From NCBI GenBank assembly GCA_024663395.1, contig JANFAH010000072.1:62001-126000 (forward strand): 64,000 nt of DNA. The letters are read 5' to 3'. The notes beneath the pieces were generated by a model that saw nothing but the letters and a program-made list of their open reading frames with translations, was not told the origin of the DNA and made no database searches. The stretch comes from Pisolithus tinctorius (Eukaryota; Basidiomycota; Agaricomycetes; Boletales; Pisolithaceae). The translations under genes and the position numbers were made by a program. This document shows positions 10,475 to 23,383 of the stretch, in pieces (the first letter of the stretch is position 1; each line of letters opens with the position of its first letter).

Positions 10475-13400
10475 ATGAGCAACGATCGGCTCGAAAAACT
10501 CATAAATCAATGCAAAAATAACGGTGAGCATACCCCGTCTATGGCTACAAGATTGTTCACGCTTCCTAGATGTCGATAGCAAGGTCGGTGCAGTTACAAA
10601 ACTACAGGCCGAGTTCGAGGCGGAGGTTGAGGTAGGTATTGGGTTGTTCAAGTCGTGCATCCTGTGCTGAATGGAATCTTGGCGACAAAGATCCCAGACC
10701 CGGAACCACTCATCACCACCCTCAAGTCGTGTCTTCGGCACGCAAACCAGCATCTGTCTACTGCAACGCTTTCCGCGTTGCCACCGTTCTTGAATCTTGT
10801 AGTGGCAAACAGTACTCGTGCCCGGCCGTTTTCTCCCTCGTTGTCCACGTCGTCTGCCTCTGGTTCAGCCATTGATGTGGTTACCTTACGGCATGTCATG
10901 AGTGCATTCCTTCCATCCCCTGGTGTCATTGAGCGACTGGGGGATAGTCGCGAAAAGGCTCGAGACAAGGCGCGCGAAACGCTCGTCATGATCGGCGGAT
11001 TTGCATTCCGCTGCTCACCGTCGGGATCGAGACTTGTCACCTTAAAGACAGCTGAAGCGCCCATTGCAATGTTTGAAAGGCTTTTGAAGGAGAACGGATT
11101 GAGCAGCAAGGTCTGGAGAGTTCGGGAGCAGGTAATTCCTTCTTTACGAGTTGCTTAGGCAGACGGATTGATGATATTCTCGCAGGCAATCCTCGTCCTC
11201 GCCCACATTCGTCGCAGTCACCCAAACTTTCCTATACGGCCATATCTGTCGCTGCTTGTGGACTCTCTGGAGGATACCGACAGCAACGTTCGTGCCTGTG
11301 CAATTCCGGCCGTCACCGAGCTCTTCACTGGCCCAGGTGTGACAGACGCTGCACGAGCAGACCTCAAAAAAGAGATGGCAAAGAAAAACGTCCGCAAAAC
11401 GATCGTGGATAGTGTTCTTTCGAAGCTGATGAACAGTACGCGGAACACAGGCGCGAGTACACCGCAAAGCGAATATTCCGATTACATGGAACCTCTTCGG
11501 AAAGAGCCTGCTCCATCCAGTCTAACGTTGCAAAACAGGCGTCCCACAGTTACAGTTTCGTCGGGCGATCCTAGTGCCGCTGCACCCATGGCCCGTTCGG
11601 TGAGTCACGGGAGCGCAAGGGAGGCTTCACGGCCTGCAAGTCGAGCAGCAATGGTAGTTTCACCAACTCTCTCTCAACCTTCGAATGAATCGATGAGCCC
11701 TAATGCAGCAGCGGTAGAACCTGCCTTCGTGGGTAGTGCCGCTTTGTCATGTTTTAACTATTCTGATCCATGCACAGATAGCATCGAGTAGGGATTTAGA
11801 GAATGAATTTTCCGCTATGACCAAGCCTTTCGAGGTGGGAAAAATTATAGATTTGCTATACCTCGCGATGAATATTTTCATCAGGGTAGAGAAACTGAAC
11901 ACAACTGGGCCGCACGTGAGCGTGCAATACAGCGAGTGCGGGGGATGCTCAAGGGAGATGTCCACACAAGATACCCAGAGGTCTTCTTGCAGTGCCTCAA
12001 GGACGGATTCGTACAGAACTCTATGAAAACTGTGGGCCCGTCCTTTCTTTCTTAGGATGTTGCTGATGGGGACTCGTGATTTGTTCAGCTTGCGAGTTTG
12101 AGGACAACTGTAGCTGCCAACACATGTTCACTTTACGCAGAGCTTGCTCTCTCCCTTAAAATGGGAATCGATCCGTTCTATGAAACTATCGTCGCCAACC
12201 TTGTCCGAATGGCGGGTTTCACGAAGAAGATCATCGCTCAACAATCACAGCAAACCCTCGCGGCGGTCGTCCAATATGCTTCGCCACACCCTCGCACTCT
12301 TCTTCCTCTACTTTCAAGTACGCTACAAGACAAGAACGTACAGACACGAGTTTATGCGGTAGGTCACATCAAGGACTACATCCAGGTTCATGGTCTCCGT
12401 TCAAAGTCGTACATTGAATCTGCGGGCGGACTAGATATTATAGAAAAGTCTCTTAGGAAAGCACTTGCGGATCCTAACCCCGGCGTTCGAGAGAGTGCTC
12501 GTGGACTTTTTTGGGCCTTCAACGGGGTTTGGCATGAGAAGGCCTTGATAATTCTGGAGTCACTGGACGCTACAGCCCGCAAGCAGCTCGAGAAGGCCTG
12601 TCCGGACCCTGAGACTGTTGCTGTACTTCCGCCGACCACCCCAGCCACAAAGAAGAGCAGTGTAGCAGCGGCTATTGCTGCCAGTCGTGCAAAATCGAAG
12701 TCGAAAGCGATACCGACCTCGCCGCCTACTCTCAGACATCAGGCAACCTCTTCATCACACTCGACGCAAGCTACTTCGCCACCTGCGAAGAGGAAGGTGG
12801 CTTCACCGAGCAGTCCAACCCCTAAATCTTCTGATGGAAGGAGCTCGCCTTCACCGGCACCTCGACCAGTCACATCTCCTCGTTCATCTCTGTCGCACCC
12901 AACACATCCGAGGTCCCGCGTTCTATCTCACAACGCGGGCACGCTAAGGTCTGTTAGTGCATCGGCATCCACTTTTGCAGTCCATTCTTGTCCACCTTCG
13001 GATTCCATGCCAACGAGTCCTACCGACGCAACGCGTCGCCGCACTTCATCTCCTCTTGTACCTGTGTCGCCTCCAGGCCGCAACTCTGCCGTGCGTCGGG
13101 TCACGCAGCCACGCCTACACAGACCTCACGATTCAAGTGTACCTAGTCATCCAGTTGCTCGGATGGGTGTCGTTCCAGTTCCCGTCCAAGAACCACCTGC
13201 TGCGCATAGTATTGACGACGAAGAGTCTCTCCTTATGCCCGTTAATATACCTATCCCAGATGATAGCGATTCGGACATGGGAGATTCCGACAACTTAATA
13301 TCTTTCTCTACGCCGTATAAGATGTTTCCCCCTACACAGCGTGCGGCTTCCCGTGAACCGTCGTTTTCAGGAGTTTCGACGCCGAACACGGTGTCTAACA

Positions 13401-14964
13401 CACTTTCTGATTCACCCGGGAAGCCGAACGAACATCCACCTGTGGAAGATGCTCTCCGGGCTCGCGCGGAACAGGCGCAGAGTGCCGCTGAGCGACTTCT
13501 GGAGTTGACTGATTCTGAGGAAGAGGTTGATAGGCACCCTGTGATCCCGGCATCATTATTGCTTGGAAGTGGCACCATCGCACAGAACCTGGGGAGGCCA
13601 GCTGTACCGGCCACACAGAAGAGCCTTGCGCCTCCAATGACACCTGATAGCCACAATGCCGCCATCTTCCGTCAGGCAGCTCTGTTTAAAAACAGCCCAA
13701 TCAATGGCAACAAACCAGCTGACCCTCTGATTAAACCTTTAAAGGATCAATCTCATGAAAGTGGTTGGTGGTTGAAGAGAGCATCCAGTCAGTTCTAGTT
13801 TGTCACTTGCTTGGTGTATATTCTGATTCTGCGATGCACAGCGATTGATCATGGCACGCCGTTGAGGGGAGTTGAAATCGAAGATAGATTACAAGAGCTT
13901 CACGAATATATTATTGCGCTCGAGAAAGGCGATGCTGACATACGTGTTCTTCAAAAGTTGTCCCTGGTGTGTACGAACAATCCCATACCACCAGATTCTG
14001 CCTCGCCTTTGAGTCCCGGTCTTGGCCTACCTTCAGCCACATCCCCATTCCTTGCAGTGACTCGTTCTCTGCCGCCGCTGATCCCCGATATGTGGAAAAA
14101 GGACAAGAACTTCGAGCGTCTGTTTGATAGCCTAATGAAATTCTTGCAGCCATCCAAGGTGGGTATATTTTGTTTAATCGCTCGAACTTCCTCTTCCACC
14201 CTTTTCTAGGACGGTCAACTCCTTGAATACGCTTTGGTCGTCGTTTGGGAGTTGATTGGAAATCAGGCAGCCCTCTTAGACGGCCGGGAATCAGATCTGT
14301 TCGCTGCATTATTCAGAGTGCGTTACTCTAACACGGCGGAAGTAAGTAGGATCCGTACACCGCTTCAGAGTACTGATGATGTCAGGTCCTCGAAGCCACA
14401 AAGACTATTCGTGATGCTCTCGCAGCGCGTATTGAACCTGTCTACGGTCTTACGACAATGCACAGCAGTCTACGTTCTTTTCTTGCGGAACCGGCGTCAG
14501 ACCCTTCGGTTAAGGCTGGGTCACATGCGTTCGGTTTGATCGCGCTAGGAAAATTCATTCTTCGGCTACCTGCGGAGGTCTTGGAGGAAGAACTGCCAAG
14601 GCTCAAGCAAACATTCATTGCTGTACGCTCCCTCATTTAGGCCATTACGAACTGCTGATGGACGTTTACTTTCTCTCAGGCGCTAAATGATGTCTCGACG
14701 CTCGTCGTACGCGAAGCTGCATATGCCGCTATAATTGCTGCGCAGTTGGTCTTGCGGGATGAGGGACATCTATTTGCGCTCCTCGATGGGCTCGATGACA
14801 ACAAGAAGAACCTCCTGACTTACTACTTTGAGAAGCATGGTGCTCGGGGGCTCGATTTCGCTGTGACGTCGGGGGGAGGTGCAGGAATGACGAAGCTCGA
14901 AGGACAAATGGGAAGGCTTGACAAGTTGATGAATACGCCGCGAGGAGGACAGGGCAAGGAATGA
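10475..14964 (+). CDS. CLASP-family microtubule-associated protein (Stu1-like)
   Basis: Eleven exons (10475-10523, 10570-10631, 10691-11131, 11186-11728, 11778-11834, 11885-12031, 12089-13787, 13842-14158, 14210-14341, 14386-14622, 14680-14964) join in phase to 1322 residues. TOG/HEAT repeats are visible (VWRVREQAILVLAHIRRSH, NVRACAIPAVTEL, RVYAVGHIKDYIQVHG). A CLASP signature IASSRDLENEFSAMTKPFEG opens the second TOG array. A long Ser/Pro/Arg-rich linker in exon 7 is typical of the microtubule-binding part, and a C-terminal helical domain follows. CLASPs stabilise microtubule plus ends and kinetochore fibres. The exon 3 acceptor is chosen by frame. Confidence 0.92.
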
Positions 14965-15226
14965 CGCGGGCATGTTTCACTAGCGCTTGCCATCCTCCAG
15001 TTTTCGTTTTTTATGCTTGTCTATTTGTATTCCTCTCTTCGTTCGCCCATATCACTCGCAATATACCCACCTATGTCAGTCCTGCCGATTACCACTACAT
15101 CCTTGTAATGTGATTGGAAACCTTCATGTTCTTGCCTGCATGTTTTTAGATACCATTTCCACCCACTTGTTCCGTAATAGATGAAAACGACCTGAAATGG
15201 TGAAGATTGTTTTCTGTTTTTCTGGT

Positions 15227-16464
15227 TCATCGCCGAAGGGCGAATCTCCAGACGTAGTACCCAATACCCGTAAGCAACCCGCCGACGTGCCCAGCCGAAT
15301 CCGTCGTAGTGCGCTATACATCATTTAATTTCAGTCACAGTCTCAGATATCATCCTGGCCAAAGAATGCGCACCTTGTCCGAAATACTGCGCCATCCATC
15401 GTAAAGAAGGATACCAGGAAGGAACACCCACGCTGGGCAGGGGATGACGAAGAAAATTAAAAAGGTGTTGTTAGGGAATGCACATGCATACAACGCAAGG
15501 GTAGCCATAATTGCACCTAGTGTGAACGTCGCAAAGATATTAAACAGAGATAGATAGTATGAAAATGGTGACATACCACTTGCACCATGAGAGGAGACGG
15601 GTTCATGTCTAACGAAGGTATTCCACGCTAAACTAGCGAGACTGGATGATATGCCACCTGCTCAGCGCATCGGTAAACGCGATCTCGGCGGTCGACGGTC
15701 AAAATGCAAACCCAGGAAGTAAAGGACAAGGAAGCGTTTGTTCCCTAACAGCCGCATGACCGCCGGTGCCATGAAGTAAAAGGTCAACCCATTAAATAAC
15801 GCATGTGAGGTATCCTTGTGCGAGAAACAGGCAGTGAGAAGTGTCCAGCTGTGCAATCGGTAAGGGAGCGGTAAATCATGGAAGCCAATGGGTAACTGAC
15901 ATACGCCCCGCGGATATGTTGCGTATGTCTACAAGGAAATTATTCCTCAGAAACATCAACGGGGTTGTATCACCCATCACCCGCTAGTGCAAGAAAAACA
16001 CAATGGTAACTGATCACCAAGAGATGCTAGGGAGTGAAAACACGTACATAGCTAGAGATGGCACTCTGCCACGCAAGGTATACACCAACATTGATAGCGA
16101 TTATGCCGTAGAATATGACATTGCTGTCTAGCGAGTCAAGCCAATCCCGACGAGGTGGAGGTCTACCCCATCCGGAAGAGCTGCCGCGGTTGGGCCGGAG
16201 ACCGTCTCTGTGAGTCGCGTTCAAAGCCCTTGTTCGGGCGAATTGAAGAATGCCCTGGAGAGGTTTTGATAAAATGACATTGCCAGCCACCACGGTGGAG
16301 TTGAGTAAGGGCTTGCGGAAGACTTCCACAGGGAAGTTGAGTGAGCATTTTGCGTTGAGTGGACGGACGCTGGGCTCAAAGAAACGAATACCGCACGGGC
16401 GATGACCGATAGGAGCTCGCTTGGACAGTAAGATGGCGATGTTGGCCATCGTGGTGACTGGCAT
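15227..16464 (-). CDS. Rhomboid intramembrane serine protease, probably mitochondrial
   Basis: Exons on the minus strand are 16048-16464, 15905-15983, 15712-15848, 15577-15657, 15374-15516 and 15227-15313. The rhomboid core has TACFSHKDTSHALFNGLTFYF, the catalytic serine motif HGASGAIMATLAL and the catalytic histidine motif SAGHVGG. A roughly 95-residue basic leader suggests mitochondrial import as in PARL/Pcp1. An alternative start is 16449. All junctions fit GT-AG rules except between 15905 and 15848. Exon 2 ends with one leftover base while exon 3 needs two, so the frame misses by one nucleotide. Either one base is missing in the sequence, splicing there is unusual, or the gene is broken. 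Confidence 0.82.
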
Positions 16465-16566
16465 GGAGTGTGAGGTGGCGAGACACAGGGGGCCTTGCCA
16501 CGGTCGCCGTGTCGTCGACCTTACTTGCTTCGCAAACACCATTATTGCAAAGGCGCTACTGGGACC
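16465..16566. promoter_or_regulatory. Bidirectional promoter, rhomboid / TRAPPC2
   Basis: The two divergent start codons are separated by 102 bp. No TATA box is evident. Confidence 0.45.
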
Positions 16567-17274
16567 ATGTCGCACCATCTATTCCTGCTGTCGCCGTCAG
16601 ACACGCCAATCTACAGCTTGACGCATTACTCTAGCAAGCCAGCTCAATCGACATCATATCCATTGGCGTCGAATCTACCAACGTGGTCTACGTCTGCATT
16701 TGCAGGGACGCTTACTGCGCTATCTGGAGCATCAAGTGCCACGCAGTCGCACCATGTGCCTGGAGGGGGGGTGAAGATGGGAGGAGGACAAGACCGGCAT
16801 GTGGTGCAGATGATTGCCAATGCCAGCCTTGATAACATCGAAGATGTGATGCGGAGAGAAAATACGATGTATGAGTGCCCTGCTTCACGAATGAATGAGA
16901 TCTATGAAATGGTGACATGACAGGTATCTAAAGTCTGTGGACAAATTCAACGAGTGGACGGTATCTGCATTCGTCACGCCTGGCAGTAAGTGTGGTGCTT
17001 GATGTGGTTTCAAAGCTGAGGGAGGTTGGTGGGCCTGCAGATGTGAAATTCGTACTGCTGCATGATCAAGCGAAGAACGATGAGGGGATCCGGGCGTTCT
17101 TCCACGATGTGTGGGAGCTCTACGTGAAGGTGAGCAGTGCCATCCATCGGGCAGGCCAGGTGATCGACGAGGTGGTTGCAGACGATGCTGAATCCGTTTC
17201 ACACCGCACACACTGTCATACGGAGTGCAGCATTTGATGCACGTGTCAGGGCCAGTGCGAAAAAGAACCTCTGA
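16567..17274 (+). CDS. TRAPP complex subunit 2 (sedlin/Trs20)
   Basis: Four exons (16567-16868, 16924-16985, 17041-17129, 17182-17274) give 181 residues. The longin fold of sedlin is clear: HHLFLLSPSDTPIYSL, IANASLDNIEDVM, MYLKSVDKFNEWTVSAFVTPG, VKFVLLHDQ, FFHDVWELYVKTMLNPFH and IRSAAFDARVR. The subunit joins TRAPP complexes, which activate Rab GTPases at ER-Golgi and Golgi steps. Compared with the roughly 140-residue animal protein there is an insertion near residues 20-70, Ser/Gly-rich and probably a loop. Each conserved block crosses an exon boundary in the right phase. Confidence 0.93.
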
Positions 17275-17837
17275 ACAGGACAGGAGACAAAAGGATTTAC
17301 ACGTGGCCCCGTAATAAGATGTGATTGTAGCGTAGTTCGAGGCTGTAACTCGGAACCGGACAGCCACCCAGTCTTGATCGTTTCAGGCGTCGTCGCCCTT
17401 CCACTAGCGCTTGGCCCTTGCTTTCTCTCCCTCCAAACCCATTAGCTGTTTCGACTTTATCTCTGAACCTTTCAAGAAAACAACATTTTTTTTAAAAAAA
17501 AAGAGGATCTTCTGCTTTCTTCTCTCCGTAATTATACTCCTTCGCAGGCCAAGGCTAGTGGTGTGCACGACGTCGTCCACCTCAGACAAAACAGAATCCA
17601 TTTCTTCAGTTTCTTTTCTTTTTTATATATACCACCCTCAGCTGCACCAGTGAGTCCGCCATCTGTCGTCCTTGGCCCTCCCTCATCGTCCTTCAGCTGT
17701 ATCATCTGTCACCTATAAGCACCCTAATCGCCCATTTCATCGTATTGTCTCCCGCTCCGTGTGCTACTATTGCTGTCTTTCCAGGCGCTCTCCTCTCGTA
17801 TCGCTCTCTACCACCTCACTCGTCTTGAAATACCGCC
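17275..17837. other. Intergenic, pyrimidine-rich leader region
   Basis: No gene seen. The plus strand is rich in CT tracts from about 17400 to 17835, with a run of T then A near 17490, as common in promoters and 5' leaders of strongly expressed basidiomycete genes. It probably belongs to the gene at 17838. Confidence 0.45.
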
Positions 17838-19307
17838 ATGGCCACCGCTCATCATACCAGTCACCGTGCCTCCCTCCTCAACGGCCTTCGTACTGGCGGT
17901 GTGCGCTCTACCTCCATGAGTGCCCCCCACACCGCTGCTCCCGGCGCTTCCTTCAACATCCCTCGTTTTGCATCCACCTCTGGTCAGCAGTCCCCTTTCG
18001 ACGAGGAGGACCTTGACCAAGTGGGCGAGCTTTTCACTCAGCAGCTTCACATCCACAATAACAATGGTCTTTCTGGCGCCGGCCCATTCACCCGCGCACT
18101 CGACGGTTCGAATAACGGATTTGTGCGGCAGCGACTTGCCAGTCAGAAGGGTCTGAACCCGAACAGCGTTCCGTTCAGCCCAGCTTACTCCCAGGAAGTC
18201 CATCAGCCGGTTTCTTCCGCCGACGCACAGCTTCATGCATACCAACAAATGCAGCTGATGCAACTCGAAATACTGCGCCTGCAGGTCAGCCGTTTCTCCT
18301 GAAACTCGGACCGTTACTCACGTAATTCCCAGAACGCCCAGATGCAGCGCAACCATCAGGTACAGGCCGTTGTCTTAGCAGAGGCGCTCCGCCAGCAAGC
18401 CAAGCGTGGCGTCTCCGGCCTGAGCTCGGCCGCCCCCACCACTTCCAGCTTTGACATTGGCCCTAACCCTCCAGCTCGTCGCCCTTGCCAGGCTGAACTG
18501 CTGAAGGCTCAGTTAGGGATAAGTGGTACTTCCCCTCAAGAGAAAGTCCCGATGACCGCCACTGCTGGCGGGCGATATGGCTCTAGGCCCACCGCCAGTA
18601 CGATTGCATTCCCATCAGTACCGGAAGTTCCCGAGAGCTGTTCACCCCCCAGGCAGACTTTCGTTCACCGAGCCGCGTCCTACAGGAGCTCACCACCTCT
18701 GAGTGATGCTGCCGACGAAGAGAACGCGCCTTCCAAGTCTGATACTGCCACTTCCTGGAGACGCGGGAGCACGACCAACTCCGTACTCAGTGGTTTACGG
18801 ACTACTTCTACTGCTTCACTCCGTGTCAAAGTTACTCCCCCGCCTGGTGAGCGCCTCTCACCGCCTCCTGCTGGCGGTTCGCTTGGCAAGCTCCGGCCGC
18901 GCCCGTTGAGTTTCATATCCACCGGTGCCCGCGGTGTTCCCACCGTTACCATCGATTCGGAGCATGAGGATACAGTGTCCCCAGCAAGTTCGGCTTCCTT
19001 GTCGATCCCTTTGACGCCTTCGTCTTCCCACGATATCGCATTCCTTTCTCCCCGCGAGGAAGCCACGAAGAAGTTGTATGAAGGGCTTGGGGTTGGTCGT
19101 CCCGCGCCTTCCGTCGTTCCCAGCCTCCCATTGGCGCTGCCACAGAGGCTCGTCAGTCAGCCCATTAGGCAACCTCGTGGACCGCCCTCTGGCGCTGATG
19201 AACTTGGTCCGAAAAACTTTGCCAGTAGGATCAGGCGTAGGGCCATTGGTGGACTCAATGTGCTCATGGATGCGCGTGAGCGCCGGGAGTCGATCGAGGC
19301 TTACTGA
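17838..19307 (+). CDS. Uncharacterised Ser/Pro-rich protein with a Gln-rich helix
   Basis: Two exons (17838-18284, 18333-19307) give 473 residues. I do not recognise a domain. Residues about 45-80 are acidic and polar (PFDEEDLDQVGELFTQQL). A Gln/Leu-rich helix follows across the splice (QMQLMQLEILRLQ, then NAQMQRNHQVQAVVLAEALRQQ), which could be a coiled coil. The rest is low-complexity Ser/Pro/Thr with a small basic, conserved-looking C-terminus (KNFASRIRRRAIGGLNVLMD). Such proteins are widespread in mushrooms and some bind RNA or act in signalling, but nothing here proves it. The long CT-rich leader suggests solid expression. Confidence 0.72.
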
Positions 19308-19831
19308 GAGCATCACGAAAACTGCGAAGGTTGCAACCAACGAGCTTTTTCTCTCGATTTTTTTTTTCTCTAACGCTTTCGATTCATGCCTTCCATTCCT
19401 TGTCGCTTCAAGCAACCTATCTGTTCGGCGCTCCGACTGCTGGTAGCAGACCATCGGAGGCACGACCCAAATAATGGACACGTGTACCCACGTCATTTTT
19501 CACCCTTACCACCCTTCAAACTTTATCCAACGGACCTGTGTTACCACCACAGTCCTCTAGTCTACTTTCAACCGACCTGTCTCGTCTCTTGACCGTACGT
19601 TCTTTGTGTGAACCGTTAGTTGTAGAAGTAGGCAGATTGGGCATTCAGGTGCAATGGGAAGTTGATCTTCCTTGACCTACGTGATAAAAATCATTTCGAT
19701 GCTCACTTTCATGTTCACCGTCCTGTTCATGAAGGCGTGCAACTTTCCGAGTGACTGGACTTGAAGTTCGTGCTTATGTCAGTTTGGCAGAACTACCAAT
19801 TTTTCTTTGGTACCACTAGGTATCAAACAAC
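19308..19831. other. Intergenic between convergent/tandem genes
   Basis: A 3' UTR and promoter of ERB1 are expected here. A T9-rich tract lies near 19360. I see no ORF or RNA structure that I can support. Confidence 0.45.
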
Positions 19832-22478
19832 ATGGTAATAACGGAGGACAAGTCGAGGCGGAACAAGAGGAAAGCGCGTGAACTGGAGGTGGAAACGAAG
19901 CCTCCCTTCAGTGACGCGGTAAATCTGGACATGATGAGCGACGACGAGGGAGGCGGAGATGACGATCAGGACGCGGACACCGACCATGAAGCTGAAGACT
20001 TTCCGGGGATTGACACGGGAAGTGACAGCGAGGTGGGAAGTGAAGAGTCGGAGGAGGACGAAGAGGATGAAGTGAGCGAGGAAGAGGAGGAGGACGAGAG
20101 TGAGGAAGATGAGGACCCGTCCGAAGAAGGGGATTCTGGCTCAGATTCTGCCATTCATATATTCCCCAGAGTCAAGTCCACTATTTCGAACATTACAGGA
20201 CGACCAAAACGCGTATACCCAGAGATTGAGCCAGACTACGAATCGGATTCTTCTATTGAGGACGTGGGTACGCTTATGGCCCGTTCTCGTACGTCGTACT
20301 CATGACGGCGTTATTTAGGACCCCAACCGCATTGGCAACATCCCCCTGCATTGGTACGATGATCTTCCGCACATAGGCTACGACATCAATGGAAAACGGA
20401 TCCTCCGACCCGCTAAGGGGGATGAGCTAGACAAATTCCTCGAGACGATGGAAGACCCAGCTTCCTGGTACGTACATCTGGAAAAGCTCTTCCTCAACTA
20501 ATATCTGGCCCAGGACCTCTGCATTTGATAAGAACACGCAAATGAACAAGCCCTTGACAGCTGAGGAGTTGGAAATCATTCACAGGCTACAACTGGGCGA
20601 GAACCCCGATGCTGCCTATGATCCTTATGAACCCACAGTGGAGTGGTTCACTGGGAAGGGAAAGGAAGAAATCATGCCCCTGTCTGCCGCACCTGAGCCC
20701 AAGCGCAGGTGGCTTCCCAGTAAGTGGGAAAAACAAAAGGTATTTCTGGTCTTGTAGCCATCGTTTTGAGCATACCTATCGGTTGTTACAGATCATGAAG
20801 ATCGTCCGTGCCATACGTCAAGGCCGAATTGTAGGCTCCAAGCCCAAAACTGCGCAGAATACACCACAATTCTATGCTATTTGGAATGAACCTGCGTCGA
20901 ACCAACCTCCGCCTCTCCCTGCGCCGAAGCTGCCGCCACCCACTCACGCCGAATCTTACAATCCGCCAGAAGAGTACCTTCCCACAGAGGCAGAGCGCAA
21001 AGAATGGGAAAACGCTGAACCAGAGGATCGTGAGCGCGACTTCATTCCTCAAAAATACGCGGCGCTGCGACTGGTACCTGGATATGAACAATTTATCAAG
21101 GATCGCTTCAGCAGACAGCTGGATTTGTATCTCGCCCCACGCGTGCAAAGGAAGAAACTCAACATCGACCCTAACAGCCTTCTACCTAAGCTACCGAGTC
21201 CCAGTAGCTTACGACCATTCCCGACATATCAAAGTCTCAAAGTTATACATCCTGGCAGTAGAGTAAGGTGTGTAAGCGTGAGCCCAGATGGAGCGTGGGT
21301 GGTCAGCGGCGACGAAACTGGTGTTGTATACCTTTGGGAAGTCATCGTTGGCCGCGAGGTGAAACGATGGGTGTTAGACAGCAAGATCGGTGCTATTGAG
21401 TGGTGTCCCCGAACAGATGTCAGTTATTTTGTTGTCAGCGTGTACGTATTGGTCGACCAGAAGCCCTATGATCCTAAGCTAACGTTTCTAGGGAGGACAA
21501 GTTACTTTTCATCGTGCCACCAAACCTTCCTAGCGCGATTCTTTCATCGACACAAAATGCACTTACACCTGCTCCCCTACCTCCTCCGACAACATCGCCC
21601 ATCAAGTGGGCATCTACCTCTCGGGCAGAAGATGATATAATATTGACCATCACGCTCCCGGCTATATCAGGCCTGTCGAAACAAATAACATGGCATCGTA
21701 GAGGGGATTATTTGGCATCAGTCTGTGCGTACCTCCTTTTGTCACTGGTTCTTTGTCTTGTTTATCGTCCCCCATCTCCAGCTAGTAATGAAAGCCAAGT
21801 ATGGATTCACCAGGTGTCCCGTAGACATTCTCAGGCCCCCTTCAAAAAAATTAAAGGCACCATTCAACTCGTTTTGTTCCACCCCATTAAGCCGCATTTC
21901 TTTGTTGCTGTAAGTTTACGGATCCTCACGCACAACGTGCCTTCTAAAGCACGTCCCTTTCAGACACAGCAATATGTCCGGCTGTACGACTTAATGCAAC
22001 AGAAGTTGATCAAAACCCTGATGCCTGGGATAAAGTGGATATCTTCCATGGATATTCATCCTTCTGGCGATCATGTTATCGTTGGCGGATATGACAGAAA
22101 GCTCTGCTGGTTTGATCTGGAGTTGAGCGAAAAGCCTTACAAAATCTTACGGTGAGTGCCCTCGTTACATTTTTGCGACAAGGGTAGATTGTAAAGCTGG
22201 CACTTAGGTACCACAGCCGAGCCATCCGTTCACTACACTTCCACCCAACATACCCCCTTTTCGCCTCTTCTTCGGATGATGGCTCTATTCAGGTTTTCCA
22301 CAGCCGAGTATACAATGATCTCACAACTGATCCGTTAATTGTACCTCTAAAAATTCTTCGTGGCCACGATGTCAATGACGGGCTTGGCGTCCTGCAGGTC
22401 AAATGGGCAAACAAGCAACCATGGCTTGTGAGTGCAGGAGCAGATGGAAAAGTGGTTGTGTGGTGTAGTAGTAGTTGA
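19832..22478 (+). CDS. ERB1: Ribosome biogenesis protein BOP1/ERB1
   Basis: Eight exons (19832-20263, 20319-20467, 20514-20739, 20792-21441, 21492-21724, 21782-21909, 21964-22151, 22208-22478) give 758 residues in frame. The N-terminus is basic, then strongly acidic (residues about 35-105, Glu/Asp/Ser runs). The BOP1NT domain follows: [39 protein letters not shown] and [12 protein letters not shown]. The C-terminal half is a WD40 propeller ([52 protein letters not shown]). ERB1 works with Nop7 and Ytm1 (PeBoW) in processing of 27S pre-rRNA and 60S assembly in the nucleolus. Confidence 0.95.
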
Positions 22479-22747
22479 GTCCGTTGACTTCATACACATG
22501 TCATTTTCCATTCCAAGACGATGAGGATGTGATCAAGCCGTAGGTTCGACGGCTCCATCACTTCGTTGGGTACAGGTGTTACTTATACGAAGGCTTGGTA
22601 TGTACGAAGACAGAATTGTGTCAAAGCCCGAGAATTAGGTACCGCACGCTCGTTCTGGGTTTGGGGTGATGCTATGGAGTGAATGTCGACCAAGGGCGGC
22701 AAAGACACTTCTGGATATTCAGAATTTCAGACTTGAAATTTGGAAGG

Positions 22748-23308
22748 TCATCTCCGCCGTGAAGGTCTCCCGGCTCTCCTCCGTGCTGCCAACCCCCCCT
22801 GGCGATTCATGCCCTTTCGTTTTGGTACGGGATCCATTCCCTTTGATTTCCGCCATTCTTCCCGCCGTGAACCACGGGGACCGTGAGTGGAAACATGATT
22901 AGATGCCTCTGGATTCGTTTGTGCCCGTTCTGACCCGTCCAGATCCATCGTATCTTGAAAGAAATCGATAAGAACGATAAAATAACAGCATCTTCCAACA
23001 TACCTCCATGAGGTGTAGCACAGAGTGCTGGGTTACCTTGAGGAGACAAATATCAGTAACAGTTTTTCGAGGCAACAAGTGTGGAGGTGTGGATCGGGCT
23101 GATAAATCCACGAACCTTGGCCATCTAGTTTTGATGTTTCGAGACCATCATCGACCTCATTGCCTTCCTTATGCTGCTTGCTGATAACACCAGCGAGTTT
23201 AGCATTTAACCTGTTGAGACGAGCGGCGTCCGTTGCCGCGTATACGCCTTCTGTGCGTTTTTTAGTGCGAAATGCCCGCTTCACCTTTGAACGTAGTGAC
23301 TTTGCCAT
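22748..23308 (-). CDS. LLP-like nucleolar protein (DUF2423 N-terminus)
   Basis: Three exons (23116-23308, 23004-23036, 22748-22953) give 143 residues. The N-terminus MAKSLRSKVKRAFRTKKR followed by AATDAARLNRLNAKL is the DUF2423 signature shared by human LLPH and yeast YBL028C. The C-terminus is a basic, Arg/Lys-rich tail (KRKGMNRQGGLAARRRAGR). LLPH-type proteins are nucleolar and linked to pre-60S assembly. The middle exon is 33 nt. The start is 75 bp from that of the zinc-ribbon gene on the other strand, and the 3' end converges on ERB1. Confidence 0.85.
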
Positions 23309-23383
23309 GGGGGTCAAAAACTTGAGAGCCAGTACTCGTTGCCTCTTGCTAAATTTGGTTACCCACATATTCCGTCTCATACC
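23309..23383. promoter_or_regulatory. Bidirectional promoter, LLP-like / RNase P-like
   Basis: Only 75 bp separate the two divergent ATGs, the tightest such pair in the window. Both flanking products are basic RNA-biogenesis proteins, so shared regulation is plausible. Confidence 0.5.

Noticed and set aside
18858..19496. 212-codon minus-strand ORF antisense to the Ser/Pro-rich gene
   Set aside because: Shadow of a GC-rich coding exon; the sense frame has consistent splicing and composition.
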